In this document: positions 42,889-50,991 of the stretch, piece by piece | How the letters are laid out: the number at the start of each line of letters is the position of its first letter | Position numbering within the stretch: the first letter of the stretch is position 1 | Source: Alphaproteobacteria bacterium | Lineage (GTDB): Bacteria; Pseudomonadota; Alphaproteobacteria; SMXP01 | Direction: 5' to 3' | Length of the DNA stretch: 57,549 bases | Assembly (NCBI GenBank): GCA_028285305.1 | Contig: JANQPV010000015.1 | Location: 1-57,549 of the forward strand | Position numbers and translations under genes: made by a program | Notes under the pieces: model-generated | Database searches by the model: none | What the model was told of the DNA's origin: nothing | Seen by the model: the letters and a program-made list of their open reading frames with translations, nothing else

Positions 42889-43662
42889 TTAGGAGCCCGT
42901 CAGACCCGCCTTCAAGAACGAATGCTCTTCCCCTTCGAGGACCACGGCCGTCAGTTCGTTGGTGATATACGCGCCCGTATCCACGTTGATGCGATTGGAA
43001 TGAAATTCGGGCTTGGGTTGAGGCGTATGGCCATGCACGATGACTTTGCCGAAATCCTCCTTGGACCGAAGAAAGTCGCCGCGGATCCAAAGCAAGTCCT
43101 CGACGCGCTGTTTGTCCAGCTCGATCCCAGGACGCACGCCGGCGTGAACGAACATGTAATCGCCAAAGGTCTCGCTCAGTTTGAGGCCGTTGATGAAATC
43201 CAAATGCTCCTTGGGTAATTTTTCAGCAAACTGATCACGTACACTCTTGAAGTCGTCAGGGTCATCCACTTTCACAGGCGGCGTCACACCGTAACTCAAG
43301 AGCGTTTCAAAGCCTCCAAAATTCTTCCAGACGCGTGCGTAGCGGGCATCGGACAAGAAACTGATCAGAGCTTCTTCATGATTGCCTTTTAGAAAAACCG
43401 ACTCGACGCCTGAAATCGTCTCCTGCATCAGGTGATCGATCACCCCTTTGCTGTCCATCCCCCGGTCAATGTAATCGCCCAAATAGACAACGACATTCCG
43501 CTCCGCGCCCTTGACGGACACATCCTCGAAAATGAGGCGCTGCATCTTCTTCAACAGGTCCAAGCGTCCGTGAATATCGCCAATCGCATATATCCGCATG
43601 CCATTCGGCGCGGAGTGCGGAATCGACTTGCCAAGTGTGGACCGGAACAGTTTGCCAATCAT
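42889..43662 (-). CDS. PP1-type (PPP family) metallophosphoesterase
   Basis: A 257-residue calcineurin-like phosphoesterase of the bacterial Ser/Thr phosphatase group. All metal-binding motifs are present: GDIHGRLDLL at about 31-40, GDYIDRG at about 62-68, GNHEEAL at about 95-101 and HGHTPQP near 208. The GDxHG-GDxxDRG-GNHE series is that of PPP phosphatases such as PrpA and PrpE or Ap4A hydrolase. Similar genes occur in surface-glycan loci of Alphaproteobacteria. Its proximity to the BY-kinase gene suggests removal of phosphate from kinase targets or from glycan intermediates; the substrate is not known. The gene is transcribed convergently to the wza-wzc-GT2 unit. Confidence 0.88.
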   Translation of the reverse strand: MIGKLFRSTLGKSIPHSAPNGMRIYAIGDIHGRLDLLKKMQRLIFEDVSVKGAERNVVVYLGDYIDRGMDSKGVIDHLMQETISGVESVFLKGNHEEALISFLSDARYARVWKNFGGFETLLSYGVTPPVKVDDPDDFKSVRDQFAEKLPKEHLDFINGLKLSETFGDYMFVHAGVRPGIELDKQRVEDLLWIRGDFLRSKEDFGKVIVHGHTPQPKPEFHSNRINVDTGAYITNELTAVVLEGEEHSFLKAGLTGS

Positions 43663-43842
43663 ATTATGAACGTTTGCGGTTCCCGCGCGAGCTCCATACT
43701 TCGCGACTTTCAGGCCAATGGTGCGGTGCCGCGCGAACGAAAACCATCACTTTTCGTTCTACCAACGGCGCTTTCTTCAACAACCGTCAGCTTCGGAAAC
43801 CTTCACCATACTAGATATTAACAAAATACTCTTTACCGAACT

Positions 43843-44835
43843 TCACCATGCATAGGAGAGCGACACAGCACCGAATTGCTGCTCTTCGCTTTGGGTATCG
43901 TATTCTTCGGTGCGCGCCACCCAAGTATAGGAAACCTGAACGGGTCCGCCTTGAATAACCAGGCCAACTTGAAAATCTGCGACAAAGCGCTTCTTATCCA
44001 CGCTCAGACTGTCGCGGAACGTGTTCCCATCCAGAAAGATGTTCCGGCCTATAACGCGGCCCTCCGAGCCGCCGAACACATACCAAGAAAACTGGCCCGT
44101 AGGGCGAAACATGCCACTGCCCGCAAGGGCCGGACGGACGCGCGGCGGCCCGAAATCCCTTTGCAAGTCCTCGCCTATTCTCAAAGTTACACCGCCTTTG
44201 CCCTGGGTCAACACATTGCCGAGATTGACGCCAACGCTTGGCGTGATGTCCGCCTCGACCGGTCCCACCGAAAAGGGCCGCGCTCGCCATTTTCGTTCGA
44301 AACCGGCCGTTAGGCCGAATTCATTCTCAAGTTGATTGTCCCACCCCAATGGGTCCTCGCCATCGATCAGTTGGTGAAACTCCCTTTGCACGCTCTCGCC
44401 CTGCGCGATCGGTCCCACGACGCCCAGATCGAGCGAGAATGTATCGAGTACACTCTTGCGTTCTGCAAAATACGTAAGGTTTGTGTACAACCAACCTGCG
44501 TAGGGATGTTGGTCAGGAAGCGGGAGAGGTGTGCTAATATCTTCCGGCGTAAAGATGCTTTGGCCGAAAGAGAGTTTGAAATAGGTCACATCCCCGCCGA
44601 ATTGTCCGGCCGTCTTCTGACCCAACTTATCGAAGAAGCCCGAAAGATCAGACTGCGGAAATAAATAAGAAAGCTGGAAGCCGTTTGTATAGTTGCGGTC
44701 CGTTCCGGCAATGACATCGTTCTCGATGACAAGAGAAACGCTCCGATCTTTCTCGTTTGCCAAAACAGCGCCGTCCGCCATCATGATGGTCGCAGCGATA
44801 AGGACGCAAAGAAATTGCAATGACCGACTTAACAT
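43843..44835 (-). CDS. LpxR-like outer-membrane lipid A 3'-O-deacylase (DUF2219)
   Basis: A protein of about 330 residues with a signal peptide cleaved near GAVLANE and an outer-membrane barrel. LpxR removes the 3' acyloxyacyl chain of lipid A. The family marks are SLVIENDVIAGTDRNYTNG with the catalytic-region Asn and Asp, and QREFHQLIDGEDPLGWDNQL with the candidate catalytic His; PSVGVNLGNVLT and RIGEDLQRDFGPPRVRP are also conserved. I place the start at 44835, six bases after a TTGGA site, with ATG at 44841 and GTG at 44853 as alternatives. The C-terminal residue is Trp, aromatic as usual for barrels. It may remodel lipid A in a cell that builds other surface glycans; calcium dependence is known in the family. 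Confidence 0.88.
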   Translation of the reverse strand: MLSRSLQFLCVLIAATIMMADGAVLANEKDRSVSLVIENDVIAGTDRNYTNGFQLSYLFPQSDLSGFFDKLGQKTAGQFGGDVTYFKLSFGQSIFTPEDISTPLPLPDQHPYAGWLYTNLTYFAERKSVLDTFSLDLGVVGPIAQGESVQREFHQLIDGEDPLGWDNQLENEFGLTAGFERKWRARPFSVGPVEADITPSVGVNLGNVLTQGKGGVTLRIGEDLQRDFGPPRVRPALAGSGMFRPTGQFSWYVFGGSEGRVIGRNIFLDGNTFRDSLSVDKKRFVADFQVGLVIQGGPVQVSYTWVARTEEYDTQSEEQQFGAVSLSYAW

Positions 44836-45018
44836 TCGCATTCCAACCCACACCAGCGGAACTGTTATAGCACATCGCGGCCAAAACGGAATGGCGGAGT
44901 CCGTGTTCCGGACAATCTATCTGGGAATTGAGAGTTCATGCGCACTGTTGTGAAGGCGGACCGCGCCCGCCTGCTTGGTCGGTGTCGAAAGTCGCTTCGA
45001 TTTGACGCGCGGCACGTC

Positions 45019-45050
45019 TCTGATCGTTTTCTGGTCTGATCGTTTTCTGG
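45019..45050. repeat. Perfect 16-base tandem duplication
   Basis: The unit TCTGATCGTTTTCTGG occurs twice back to back, eight bases past the stop of the hexapeptide acyltransferase gene. It may be recent slippage or a paired binding site; no reading frame uses it. Confidence 0.9.
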
Positions 45051-45058
45051 GAGAGCTT

Positions 45059-45880
45059 TCAGTCGTGTTCTTCGACCCGCGGTGTGAACTTTGCCTTCTC
45101 AGGAAGCAGAAACCTCATAAAGGACACTTCCGCCTCGGTTGAGCGTTTTGTATAGGTGCGGTCTTCTGCGACAAAGTAGGTGAGCGCTGTCTCTTCCATA
45201 TCTGCGCTCGTTTTCACCACCTTGAGGAATTGGCTTGCTTCAGGGTGGGTCAATTGAAACTGCTCAAAGTAAGCTGTTAGCCGCGCAAATTTGGTGTCCA
45301 GGTCAATCATATCGAATTGGGGACCGACCTTGTCGGTCAGGTCGACCGCCGGCGAGCCGCCATACACGTGATTAGGTTCCATGTCGCGCGTGATAACGGA
45401 TCCAACAAAGGCCATGGATTTGTCGTGGGCCGTGATCGGCGAGACTATACAGTGGCCAACGAACCAGACGTCATTGCCAATAGTAAGGGGGGCGGCGGAA
45501 TTGAACCGGCACCCTTCTAATGTGTCTCCATACTTGATGTGGCTCCAGAGCTGGCTGTGCGCACCGATCCCGCAATTGTCGCCAATCGTTGCGCCGCCCA
45601 CGCTGTCCAAGACACAAAATTGTCCCACCCATGCGTTATGGCCCAAACGAAACGGCTTGTACCCATGAATGTTCGTGTCGTGATGGACCTTTCCATATTC
45701 GCCAATCTCTACATCATCACAGATGATCTGGACATTCTTGCCGATATAGGTCTGGTCACCGATGATCACCCGGCCGGCCGGACCATCGGGCCCGCGTATG
45801 ACCACGTTCTCATCGATCACGACGCCGTCACCCAGTACCAGATTCTGGCAATCAATTAAGTCTGTGCGTACAGTCGCCAA
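45059..45880 (-). CDS. Left-handed beta-helix (hexapeptide repeat) acyltransferase
   Basis: A 273-residue protein. From about residue 12 to 175 the hexapeptide repeats follow each other: LGDGVVIDENVVI, VIIGDQTYIGKNVQI, VEIGEYGKVHHDTNI, FRLGHNAWVGQFCVL, ATIGDNCGIGAH, LTIGNDVWFVGHCIV. The ITAHDKSMAFVGSVI and HVYGGSPAVDL stretches form the acceptor/CoA region as in sugar O- or N-acetyltransferases. The last 80 residues are an added helical domain. The gene lies 30 bases after a WecE-like aminotransferase, so N-acylation of the amino sugar made by that enzyme is the natural reading. Confidence 0.87.
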   Translation of the reverse strand: MATVRTDLIDCQNLVLGDGVVIDENVVIRGPDGPAGRVIIGDQTYIGKNVQIICDDVEIGEYGKVHHDTNIHGYKPFRLGHNAWVGQFCVLDSVGGATIGDNCGIGAHSQLWSHIKYGDTLEGCRFNSAAPLTIGNDVWFVGHCIVSPITAHDKSMAFVGSVITRDMEPNHVYGGSPAVDLTDKVGPQFDMIDLDTKFARLTAYFEQFQLTHPEASQFLKVVKTSADMEETALTYFVAEDRTYTKRSTEAEVSFMRFLLPEKAKFTPRVEEHD

Positions 45881-45910
45881 TTGTTACCTCACACGAGACA
45901 GCTGAGATCG

Positions 45911-47125
45911 TTAAGCCTGCTTCAACCTTGGGGCCTCGATGGCAGCGGCGTCCACCTTGAACTTCTCTACAAACTCACTGAACGTTTGACGTTCTGCGGA
46001 AAAGAAACACTCGATCCCGTGGCAGACTAAATCGATCTCAGCTTCTGACAAGCCACAGAAAAAGGGCAAGCGAACAATCCGCTCACTGATGTCTAATGAT
46101 ACCGGTAAGTCTCCCGCCTTATACCCTAAGCTCTCTCCGACTTTCGATGTATGCAGCGGCACGTAGTGAAAGACCGCATGAATTCCGAAATCTCGAAAGT
46201 AAGCGAGAAGCTGCTGCTGGGTTTCGTGGGAGTCGAGAAGAATATAGCACATGTGGACGCTATGGTTTTGCCGGCTCAATGGGAATTCGATGTACCCCAT
46301 TGCTTCCAATCGCTGCAGTCGGGGCGCGTACCGCTCAAACACTTCGGCGCGTTCTTTGCGGATGGCTTCAGCTTCTTCGAACTGGCCATAGAGAAAGCCC
46401 GCCAATATATCGGATAGAACATAGGAAGATCCGGCGGACACCCAACTGTACTTGTCGACTTCGCCGCGCAAAAAGCGTGATCGGTCGGTGCCTTTCTCTC
46501 TGATGATCTCGGCCGCCGCCACATATTGGGGGTCGTTGACGAACAGCGCCCCGCCCTCCCCGCAGGTGAGATTTTTCGTTTCGTGAAAGCTGAACGTGGA
46601 AAAAGCTCCCTTAAGGCCTAATCCGGTGTGCACGCTCGCGGTCACATCGCAGTGGGCTGCATCTTCAATGAGCGTAATTCCGTTGTTTTCGCAGAGCCTT
46701 TGGAGGGCCTGCGAATCCCCTTCAACACCTGCATAGTGCACTGGCACGATGGCTTTCGTCCGTGGTGAGATGAGCTCCGCAGCCTTCTCCACATCCAGTG
46801 TCAAATCGCTGGCGCGGATATCGCAAAGAATAGGCGTGGCGCCGAATTTGTAGAACGCGTTCGCCGTACTCACAAATGTGTAGGACGGGATGATCACTTC
46901 ATCCCCTGGTCCGAGCCCCAAGGCGAGAGCGGTAATTTCTAGGGCCGACGTGCATGAGTTGGTGAGGAGCACACGGGTTTCACCCAAGTTTTCCTCGAGA
47001 AGATGCTCACATTTTTTCGTGAACGAGCCGACGCCCGCAAGATGCCCCCGCGTGAGCGCCTCCTGGATATGGCGCATTTCTTTGCCCGAAAGTCTGGGCC
47101 GATTAAACGGGATGAGACTAGTCAT
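45911..47125 (-). CDS. WecE/RffA-like sugar aminotransferase (DegT/DnrJ/EryC1/StrS)
   Basis: A 404-residue PLP enzyme. It is close in sequence to dTDP-4-amino-4,6-dideoxygalactose transaminase of enterobacterial common antigen synthesis: IPFNRPRLSGKEM at the start, LLTNSCTSALEITALAL, GDEVIIPSYTFVSTANAF, and FSFHETKN with the PLP Lys184; Asp155 in IEDAAH contacts the pyridine nitrogen. The later REKGTDRSRFLRGEVDKYSWV also matches. I use the ATG at 47125, which overlaps the end of the upstream gene by 8 bases; the longer frame would cover it by 90. The dTDP-sugar dehydratase it would need is not in this window, so it may instead use the GDP-4-keto sugar from Gmd, like perosamine synthases. It is coupled to the following acyltransferase. 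Confidence 0.92.
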   Translation of the reverse strand: MTSLIPFNRPRLSGKEMRHIQEALTRGHLAGVGSFTKKCEHLLEENLGETRVLLTNSCTSALEITALALGLGPGDEVIIPSYTFVSTANAFYKFGATPILCDIRASDLTLDVEKAAELISPRTKAIVPVHYAGVEGDSQALQRLCENNGITLIEDAAHCDVTASVHTGLGLKGAFSTFSFHETKNLTCGEGGALFVNDPQYVAAAEIIREKGTDRSRFLRGEVDKYSWVSAGSSYVLSDILAGFLYGQFEEAEAIRKERAEVFERYAPRLQRLEAMGYIEFPLSRQNHSVHMCYILLDSHETQQQLLAYFRDFGIHAVFHYVPLHTSKVGESLGYKAGDLPVSLDISERIVRLPFFCGLSEAEIDLVCHGIECFFSAERQTFSEFVEKFKVDAAAIEAPRLKQA

Positions 47126-48620
47126 CAGTCTGGCCCATATTTTGGCGGATGGTTTCCTCCATCCTTTGGATGAGCCCTTTGCTGGACAGGACTTGGCCGC
47201 AGTTCTCATGTTGGAGCGCGGCTTGCTTTTTACGGGCCTCCGACGATTGAACGAGGGTCAAGATTTGGCGTTTAAACTCGTCATCTGAAGGTTCGCATGC
47301 GAACGAACGATCGTCCGAGATATGAGAGTATGGCGCGAAATTGGTGCCTTTGTTAAACGGCTTGTTGGTGTCGTGGTGAAACAAAGCGCAGGGAATTCCG
47401 GTTTCGAATGCCTCGAGTAAACTGTAGCCGCCTCCAATAGGAAATGTATCCACATAGAGATCGGCTTGACTTAGAAACCAAGTAAAGTTTGGTGAGCGCG
47501 GAAACGCATTAACGCGATTGTGAAATCGCGGGCTGATATTGTTCATGATGAACGCCGGCTCGGGACCTAAGAAGACCCAATTTACGTCTGCGTCTTCCAA
47601 GACAGAGTTGTAAATCTTCCAGATCCATTCGTTCTGAAATTTGTCGGTCGATCCGGACGAAAACAAGGTTAGTGAGCGCTCATCTTTAAATTTGATTTCT
47701 GGGACTTTTTGTTCGCTTGCGGTGTTTGTTTTGCCGAGAGATTGTTTTCGTGTGAATCCAAGCGGCGCATAGAGGCTCTCGGTCTGTGCTTCCAAATGAA
47801 AATGAGGATGCGTGGAAAAGACGGTGTCGATATATTTGTGTGCATACCAGTGGGGATTGCCTAAATCTACGGCCAGAACTTGATGTGCAGGCCTCATAAA
47901 GGCGATCGCTGAATCTGAAAAAATCGACAGCATTGCAATGAGCGCTTCAAGCTCAAGAGCCTCAAGTTTGCCAGTGAAGGCGCGAACCCGTTGCCATTCC
48001 GTTTGATACTCGGCGTCATTGTAGACGATCCGTGTACTCTCTAAGAGGTCTTCCATGATTGTATTGAGACGCGGGTTTGCTTTCTCGATCTGCTCCCTCG
48101 TGAACGGGACAAGCACATAGGCCTCAAACTGATCGCTGTGCTGACAGGCGAGCTCAGCGGCGACGGGAGGGATTGTGCTGTTCTGATCAAGGGCCAGCGG
48201 CACCATATAGCCGATCTTGATTTTGTCGGCTGCACCGGAGGGAACCCTCGCTTGTTTCTCCCTCGGGAGATAGAGATTGAGATAGTCGTCAACAAAAAGA
48301 TCCCGGGGAGATTGGCCGCTCTTTAGGCAGGTCGAGTGGAAGGTGTCGAGCCCCATGATTGCCGCGTCGTAGTTTTGCTGCTTTAAGTTTGCGCAAATGA
48401 ACGTTCGCAGAAGTTCCAAGGCACCCGCGATGTCCCTTTGTTGGTGGAGTTGATCCGCCAGAGCGATCGTATAGTTTGTGTGGTGAAGATTTAGCGAGTC
48501 GAGCCATTTGATGGCGTGCTCAAGGGAGATATCGCTCTTTAGTCGCTCTTCGTACCAACCCAATCGCTTTGCCGGGGTCGCCGGCTCATCGAGAGCGAGG
48601 GGGGCCTGCGGTTTCAACAT
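47118..48620 (-). CDS. Putative GT-B glycosyltransferase with helical N-terminal region
   Basis: A 500-residue cytoplasmic protein. Residues about 20-120 are helical and repeat-like (ISLEHAIKWLDSLNL, ALADQLHQQRDIAGALELL), as in TPR-fused transferases. From about 135 a GT-B-like fold is suggested by KIKIGYMVPLALDQNST and, in the second half, SLTLFSSGSTDKFQNEWIW and VNWVFLGPEPAF. The donor-site stretch is DLYVDTFPIGGGYSLLEAFE, like the DTFPYNGGTTTLEA motif of O-GlcNAc-transferase relatives (GT41/SPINDLY-like). Its stop overlaps the start of the aminotransferase by 8 bases, so it heads the three-gene amino-sugar unit and may transfer that sugar to a lipid-linked glycan or a protein. Family placement is moderate. 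Confidence 0.7.
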   Translation of the reverse strand: MLKPQAPLALDEPATPAKRLGWYEERLKSDISLEHAIKWLDSLNLHHTNYTIALADQLHQQRDIAGALELLRTFICANLKQQNYDAAIMGLDTFHSTCLKSGQSPRDLFVDDYLNLYLPREKQARVPSGAADKIKIGYMVPLALDQNSTIPPVAAELACQHSDQFEAYVLVPFTREQIEKANPRLNTIMEDLLESTRIVYNDAEYQTEWQRVRAFTGKLEALELEALIAMLSIFSDSAIAFMRPAHQVLAVDLGNPHWYAHKYIDTVFSTHPHFHLEAQTESLYAPLGFTRKQSLGKTNTASEQKVPEIKFKDERSLTLFSSGSTDKFQNEWIWKIYNSVLEDADVNWVFLGPEPAFIMNNISPRFHNRVNAFPRSPNFTWFLSQADLYVDTFPIGGGYSLLEAFETGIPCALFHHDTNKPFNKGTNFAPYSHISDDRSFACEPSDDEFKRQILTLVQSSEARKKQAALQHENCGQVLSSKGLIQRMEETIRQNMGQTDD

Positions 48621-48718
48621 GATCTGCCAATTCTTGATTGTGTTCTAACGCCTTGGTTTCACTGACCAAATTAGGACACCCCCGTAAAATTGAAGTTAAC
48701 CATAAGGCGAAGAAAATC

Positions 48719-48751
48719 TTGACATGTTCTTTATTTGTTCTAATTTTGTTC
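48719..48751 (+). promoter_or_regulatory. SOS promoter with three phased LexA half-sites
   Basis: GTTC occurs at 48726, 48737 and 48748, each separated by exactly 7 bases, so two GTTC-N7-GTTC LexA operators overlap by sharing the middle half-site. This is the LexA box form of Hyphomicrobiales and relatives. TTGACA (48719-48724) and TAATTT (48741-48746), 16 bases apart, make a good promoter that the operators cover. The expected start of transcription, about seven bases after the -10, is the A of the imuA ATG. Confidence 0.9.
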
Positions 48752-48752
48752 C

Positions 48753-49631
48753 ATGAGAAGCCCTGTTGAAAAATTGCGCCAAACGATTGCTGGTTTGACC
48801 GGTCCCGTGGAGGAGCTGCGCCCAGATGTCATTTCTACGGGCACCCCGGAGATCGACGCCCATTTGCCGGACGGCGGGCTTTTGACCGGGAAAGTACATG
48901 AGCTGCTTCCCGCCAACTATGGCTCCTCAACGGCTGTTTTAGGGTTCTGCCTTGCCCTTCTTCATCAGTTCATACGCGCCAAAAATGGGCCCGTGATCTT
49001 TTGTGCCCTTGGGTTTGACCCCAACCGCCGGGGGCATCTTTTTGCCTCTGGGTTGGCCTGCTACGGGATCGACCCGGGCCGGCTTATCCATGTGGACGTG
49101 CCGAGCGAGAAGGACATGCTTTGGGTCATGGAGGAAAGCCTCAGCCATGCGCACGCCGCTGCCATCGTCACACTGCTGCCGAGAGAGGAGCAGGTTTACG
49201 GGTTTTCCGCAAGCCAGCGCTTGACCCTGCGCGCGGCTCAAACCGGCATGACCGCTTTCTTTATTCGTCAGCATGGAGATCTGCGCAAAACAACAGCTGC
49301 ACATACCCGCTGGTCTGTCTCCAGCGCGCCCAGCCGGCCCCTTTCCTATCACGGCCGTTCCATGTCTGGGCTCGGACCGGCCCGGTTTGCGCTCGACCTT
49401 TTAAAATCAAAAAATGGCCGACCACGGTCATGGGTTGTGGAGTGGGATTATGAAACGCTATCTCTCAATCTGGCTGCCCCGGTGGCCGATCGAGCGCCGC
49501 TACCAGGACGACGGGCCGTCGACGGGCCTGCCCCTCGCTCAGGTTTTGGCCGGACAGCACGGCTTGCGGATTACCGCCACCAATCCGGCAGCGGACGAAG
49601 CGGGCGTGAGCCACAACCTCTCGTTGGCTGA
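48753..49631 (+). CDS. imuA: ImuA, RecA-like mutasome protein
   Basis: A 292-residue RecA-related protein (the ImuA branch) needed with ImuB and DnaE2 for damage-induced mutagenesis in many bacteria. VISTGTPEIDAHLPDGGLLTGKVHEL at about 25-50 in pieces is the RecA-like N-part, and the P-loop region is degenerate, as is usual. FCALGFDPNRRGHLFASGLACYG and RTAAHTRW-type stretches fit the family. The ATG at 48753 lies two bases behind a LexA half-site and leaves no room for a ribosome site, so translation is probably leaderless. The 3' end overlaps imuB by 182 bases in another frame; the last 60 residues, rich in Arg and Gly, may be poorly structured. Confidence 0.88.
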   Translation: MRSPVEKLRQTIAGLTGPVEELRPDVISTGTPEIDAHLPDGGLLTGKVHELLPANYGSSTAVLGFCLALLHQFIRAKNGPVIFCALGFDPNRRGHLFASGLACYGIDPGRLIHVDVPSEKDMLWVMEESLSHAHAAAIVTLLPREEQVYGFSASQRLTLRAAQTGMTAFFIRQHGDLRKTTAAHTRWSVSSAPSRPLSYHGRSMSGLGPARFALDLLKSKNGRPRSWVVEWDYETLSLNLAAPVADRAPLPGRRAVDGPAPRSGFGRTARLADYRHQSGSGRSGREPQPLVG

Positions 49632-50991
49632 TGCCCGGGCCATTTGCCCCCATCTGATGACCCAAGAAGCCGATCCGGGGGGCGACACGCATGCTTTGCG
49701 CAAGCTGGCTCTTTGGTGCGGACGGTATAGTCCGTGGACGACGCTACAAGGACGGGACGGCATCGGCATTGATATTACCGGGTGCGCTCATCTTTTTGGC
49801 GGCGAAGACGCTCTTTTGTCGGATCTCAGGCGTTTTCTTGAGACGTTCAACTTAACGGCCCGGTTGTGCATTGCCTCAACCATCGGCGCCGCTTGGGGCC
49901 TCGCCCGATATGGCGCCAACTCTCAGGCCATCATTGCGAACAGCCATACCGTAGAAGCGCTTGCTCCCCTTCCTCTTGCGGCCCTGCGGCTAGAAGACGC
50001 CAGCGCCCAAAAGTTACGGCAACTCGGCTTTCGAACGATAAGAGACCTGCTCAACCAACCGCGCGCGCCCTTTGTCGCCCGGTTCGGCGTAGACCTCACC
50101 CGAAGGCTCGATCAGGCCACGGGGAAAGAGGCGGAAGTGTTCAACCCTCTTCTGCCCTCTCCCCATTATCGCAGCGAACGGCGTTTTGCGGAGCCGGTGA
50201 GCCAAGCGGAAAGCATTTGCCAAATTGTAGATGATCTCGCAGCACAGCTGTCCCGCGAGCTTGAGGAAGATGGGAAACTTGCGCGCCGCCTTACCCTTTA
50301 TCTCTACCGTGTCGATGGAAAAGTCAAAGCTTTGACGATCCGGATGCGCCAAAGCCGCACCGTCCAGATTGTCCGCTTGTTTCAAGAGCGCCTCGATCAG
50401 CTCCAAGAAGACTTGGATGTGGGTTTCGGGTTTGATGTCCTCGCTTTGCACGCTTTTGATGTCGAAGAGGCCCATGCTCAACAACCCTGCCTGCCCAAAA
50501 GTCATCACACAAACTCAGGCGGCGCGGATATGGACCATCTCTTTGACCGTTTTGGCAATCGATTTGGGTTCGATAAAGTCACGCGCTTTTGCCCTCATGA
50601 GAGCTACATTCCGGAAGACAGCGTCAAACACATTCCCGCCCTCGACACACACGAAGACCCCGATTGGCAAGCCTATTTCGAGATGCTTGGGCGCAAGACA
50701 TATTTGGGCCGGCCTCTTTTGCTGCTCGACCCGCCCGAGCCCATAAAAGCCCTTGCCGAAGTGCCCGACGGCCCGCCCTTGCGCTTTGAATGGCGCAAGG
50801 CCTCCCATAAAGTCGTCCGCTCGGACGGGCCGGAACGCTTGTCGCCGGAATGGTGGCTCACTGGGGACAGTCGTCTGACCCGTGACTATTACCGGGTTGA
50901 GGATGAAAACGGCTACCGATTTTGGGTCTTCCGGGAAGGACTTTATCCGCACGAGTCCCCCCATTGGCTTATTCACGGGACATTCGCATGA
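49450..50991 (+). CDS. imuB: ImuB, Y-family polymerase homologue of the mutasome
   Basis: A 513-residue protein of the DNA polymerase Y superfamily. The start MKRYLSIWLPRWPIERR is the usual ImuB N-terminus, in which the catalytic acidic residues of true Y-polymerases are absent, so it acts as a scaffold linking DnaE2 to the sliding clamp. GIGIDITGCAHLFGGEDALL, IASTIGAAWGLARYG and the helix-hairpin-helix LRQLGFRTIRDLLNQPRAPF follow in order; the C-terminal EWRKASHKVVRSDGPERLSPEWW is a conserved ImuB-type tail. The start lies inside imuA and the stop overlaps dnaE2 by ATGA, so all three genes are translated together under SOS control. Confidence 0.92.
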   Translation: MKRYLSIWLPRWPIERRYQDDGPSTGLPLAQVLAGQHGLRITATNPAADEAGVSHNLSLADARAICPHLMTQEADPGGDTHALRKLALWCGRYSPWTTLQGRDGIGIDITGCAHLFGGEDALLSDLRRFLETFNLTARLCIASTIGAAWGLARYGANSQAIIANSHTVEALAPLPLAALRLEDASAQKLRQLGFRTIRDLLNQPRAPFVARFGVDLTRRLDQATGKEAEVFNPLLPSPHYRSERRFAEPVSQAESICQIVDDLAAQLSRELEEDGKLARRLTLYLYRVDGKVKALTIRMRQSRTVQIVRLFQERLDQLQEDLDVGFGFDVLALHAFDVEEAHAQQPCLPKSHHTNSGGADMDHLFDRFGNRFGFDKVTRFCPHESYIPEDSVKHIPALDTHEDPDWQAYFEMLGRKTYLGRPLLLLDPPEPIKALAEVPDGPPLRFEWRKASHKVVRSDGPERLSPEWWLTGDSRLTRDYYRVEDENGYRFWVFREGLYPHESPHWLIHGTFA

